Origin: JANXVV01 sp038230975
Lineage (GTDB): Bacteria; Planctomycetota; Phycisphaerae; Tepidisphaerales; Tepidisphaeraceae
Reading direction: 5' to 3'
Assembly: GCA_038230975.1 (NCBI GenBank)
Contig: JBBRMF010000327.1
Span: 1-5,426 of the forward strand
DNA length: 5,426 nucleotides
Under the pieces are notes generated by a model. That model was not told the DNA's origin, made no database searches, and saw nothing but the letters and a program-made list of their open reading frames with translations. Position numbers and translations under genes: made by a program. Shown here in pieces: positions 5,253 to 5,426 of the stretch; the stretch's first letter is position 1; every line of letters starts with the position of its first letter.

Positions 5253-5426
5253 GCATTTTTAATTGGGAATTCAGGAAACTATTTCCGACCCGAATGCCAT
5301 TCGCTTAAGCACAAAACCGGCTCAACTGAGCAGAGAATGAGGATTCAATGTGATGAAGGTTTCCGCAATGATTGCTGTCAGACAGTCGATTTTAGGCGTA
5401 TGCCACAAAATTCTGCCGGAATAATC

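Larger units (their letters stand above)
4985..5426. other. 442-nt region with no supported gene
   Basis: No frame here gives a protein I can support. The stretch contains a 10-bp tandem repeat, a TTTCGA/TCGAAA hairpin, a 7-G run (5155-5161) and a GGGGACA/TGTCCCC inverted repeat, listed separately. It is visibly less GC-rich than the genes. The tail (about 5300-5426) shows nothing I recognise; short frames from ATGs at 5337 and 5353 lack a family match. Confidence 0.6.

Noticed and set aside
5045..5308. 87-codon + strand frame with a hydrophobic stretch and Cys pair, resembling a small lipoprotein
   Set aside because: Its first residues come from the 10-bp tandem repeat and its C-terminal half from the GGGGACA inverted repeat. 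There is no Shine-Dalgarno and no family match, so it is translated non-coding DNA.
5337..5426. ATG at 5337 starting a frame open to the window end, and a 23-residue frame at 5353-5424
   Set aside because: Both are short, Cys/Arg-rich or featureless, without a good ribosome-binding site or a family match. More sequence to the right would be decisive.

Overview
The window looks like a piece of a bacterial chromosome carrying mostly housekeeping genes, most likely from Planctomycetota. This is inference from protein style and non-coding sequence, not a database match. The dihydrouridine synthase has an N-terminal 'AGLAGYSD' and a later 'RRGFDDSAES' ... 'GSGDVFTAEDAVRML' ... 'ARGAIGNPWIF' layout that I associate, from memory, with planctomycete Dus proteins. 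A Uma2-family gene and palindrome-rich gaps also fit that phylum. There are no rRNA or tRNA genes, no CRISPR array, no transposase and no phage gene.

Layout. Positions 1-152 are a leader with a short hairpin and a plausible promoter. An acyltransferase-3 family membrane protein (169-1446, +) is followed 31 nt later by a tRNA-dihydrouridine synthase (1478-2575, +). A 246-nt gap (2576-2821) holds a long imperfect palindrome (2606-2686). A Uma2 / DUF820 gene (2822-3451, -) has the clearest promoter and Shine-Dalgarno of the window. A divergent intergenic region (3452-3658) leads to an 89-residue protein of unknown function (3659-3928, +), and 36 nt later to tsaD (3965-4984, +). The last 442 nt (4985-5426) hold no gene I can support. 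They contain three 10-bp tandem repeats, a small hairpin and a GGGGACA...TGTCCCC inverted repeat.

Function. Two of the five genes modify tRNA: Dus reduces uridines in the tRNA body, and TsaD makes t6A at position 37. The small protein and tsaD are probably co-transcribed. The acyltransferase probably modifies an envelope or exported glycan, and nothing links it to Dus beyond adjacency. Uma2 is an isolated opposite-strand gene, convergent with dus and divergent from the small gene.

I found no convincing new multi-gene system. The best leads are small: the two palindromic elements, the tandem repeat, TATNAT-like hexamers 7-10 nt before three start codons (possible leaderless starts), a direct repeat around the Uma2 -10 box, a Lys-to-Ser change in a usually conserved Dus motif, and the uncharacterised small protein next to tsaD.
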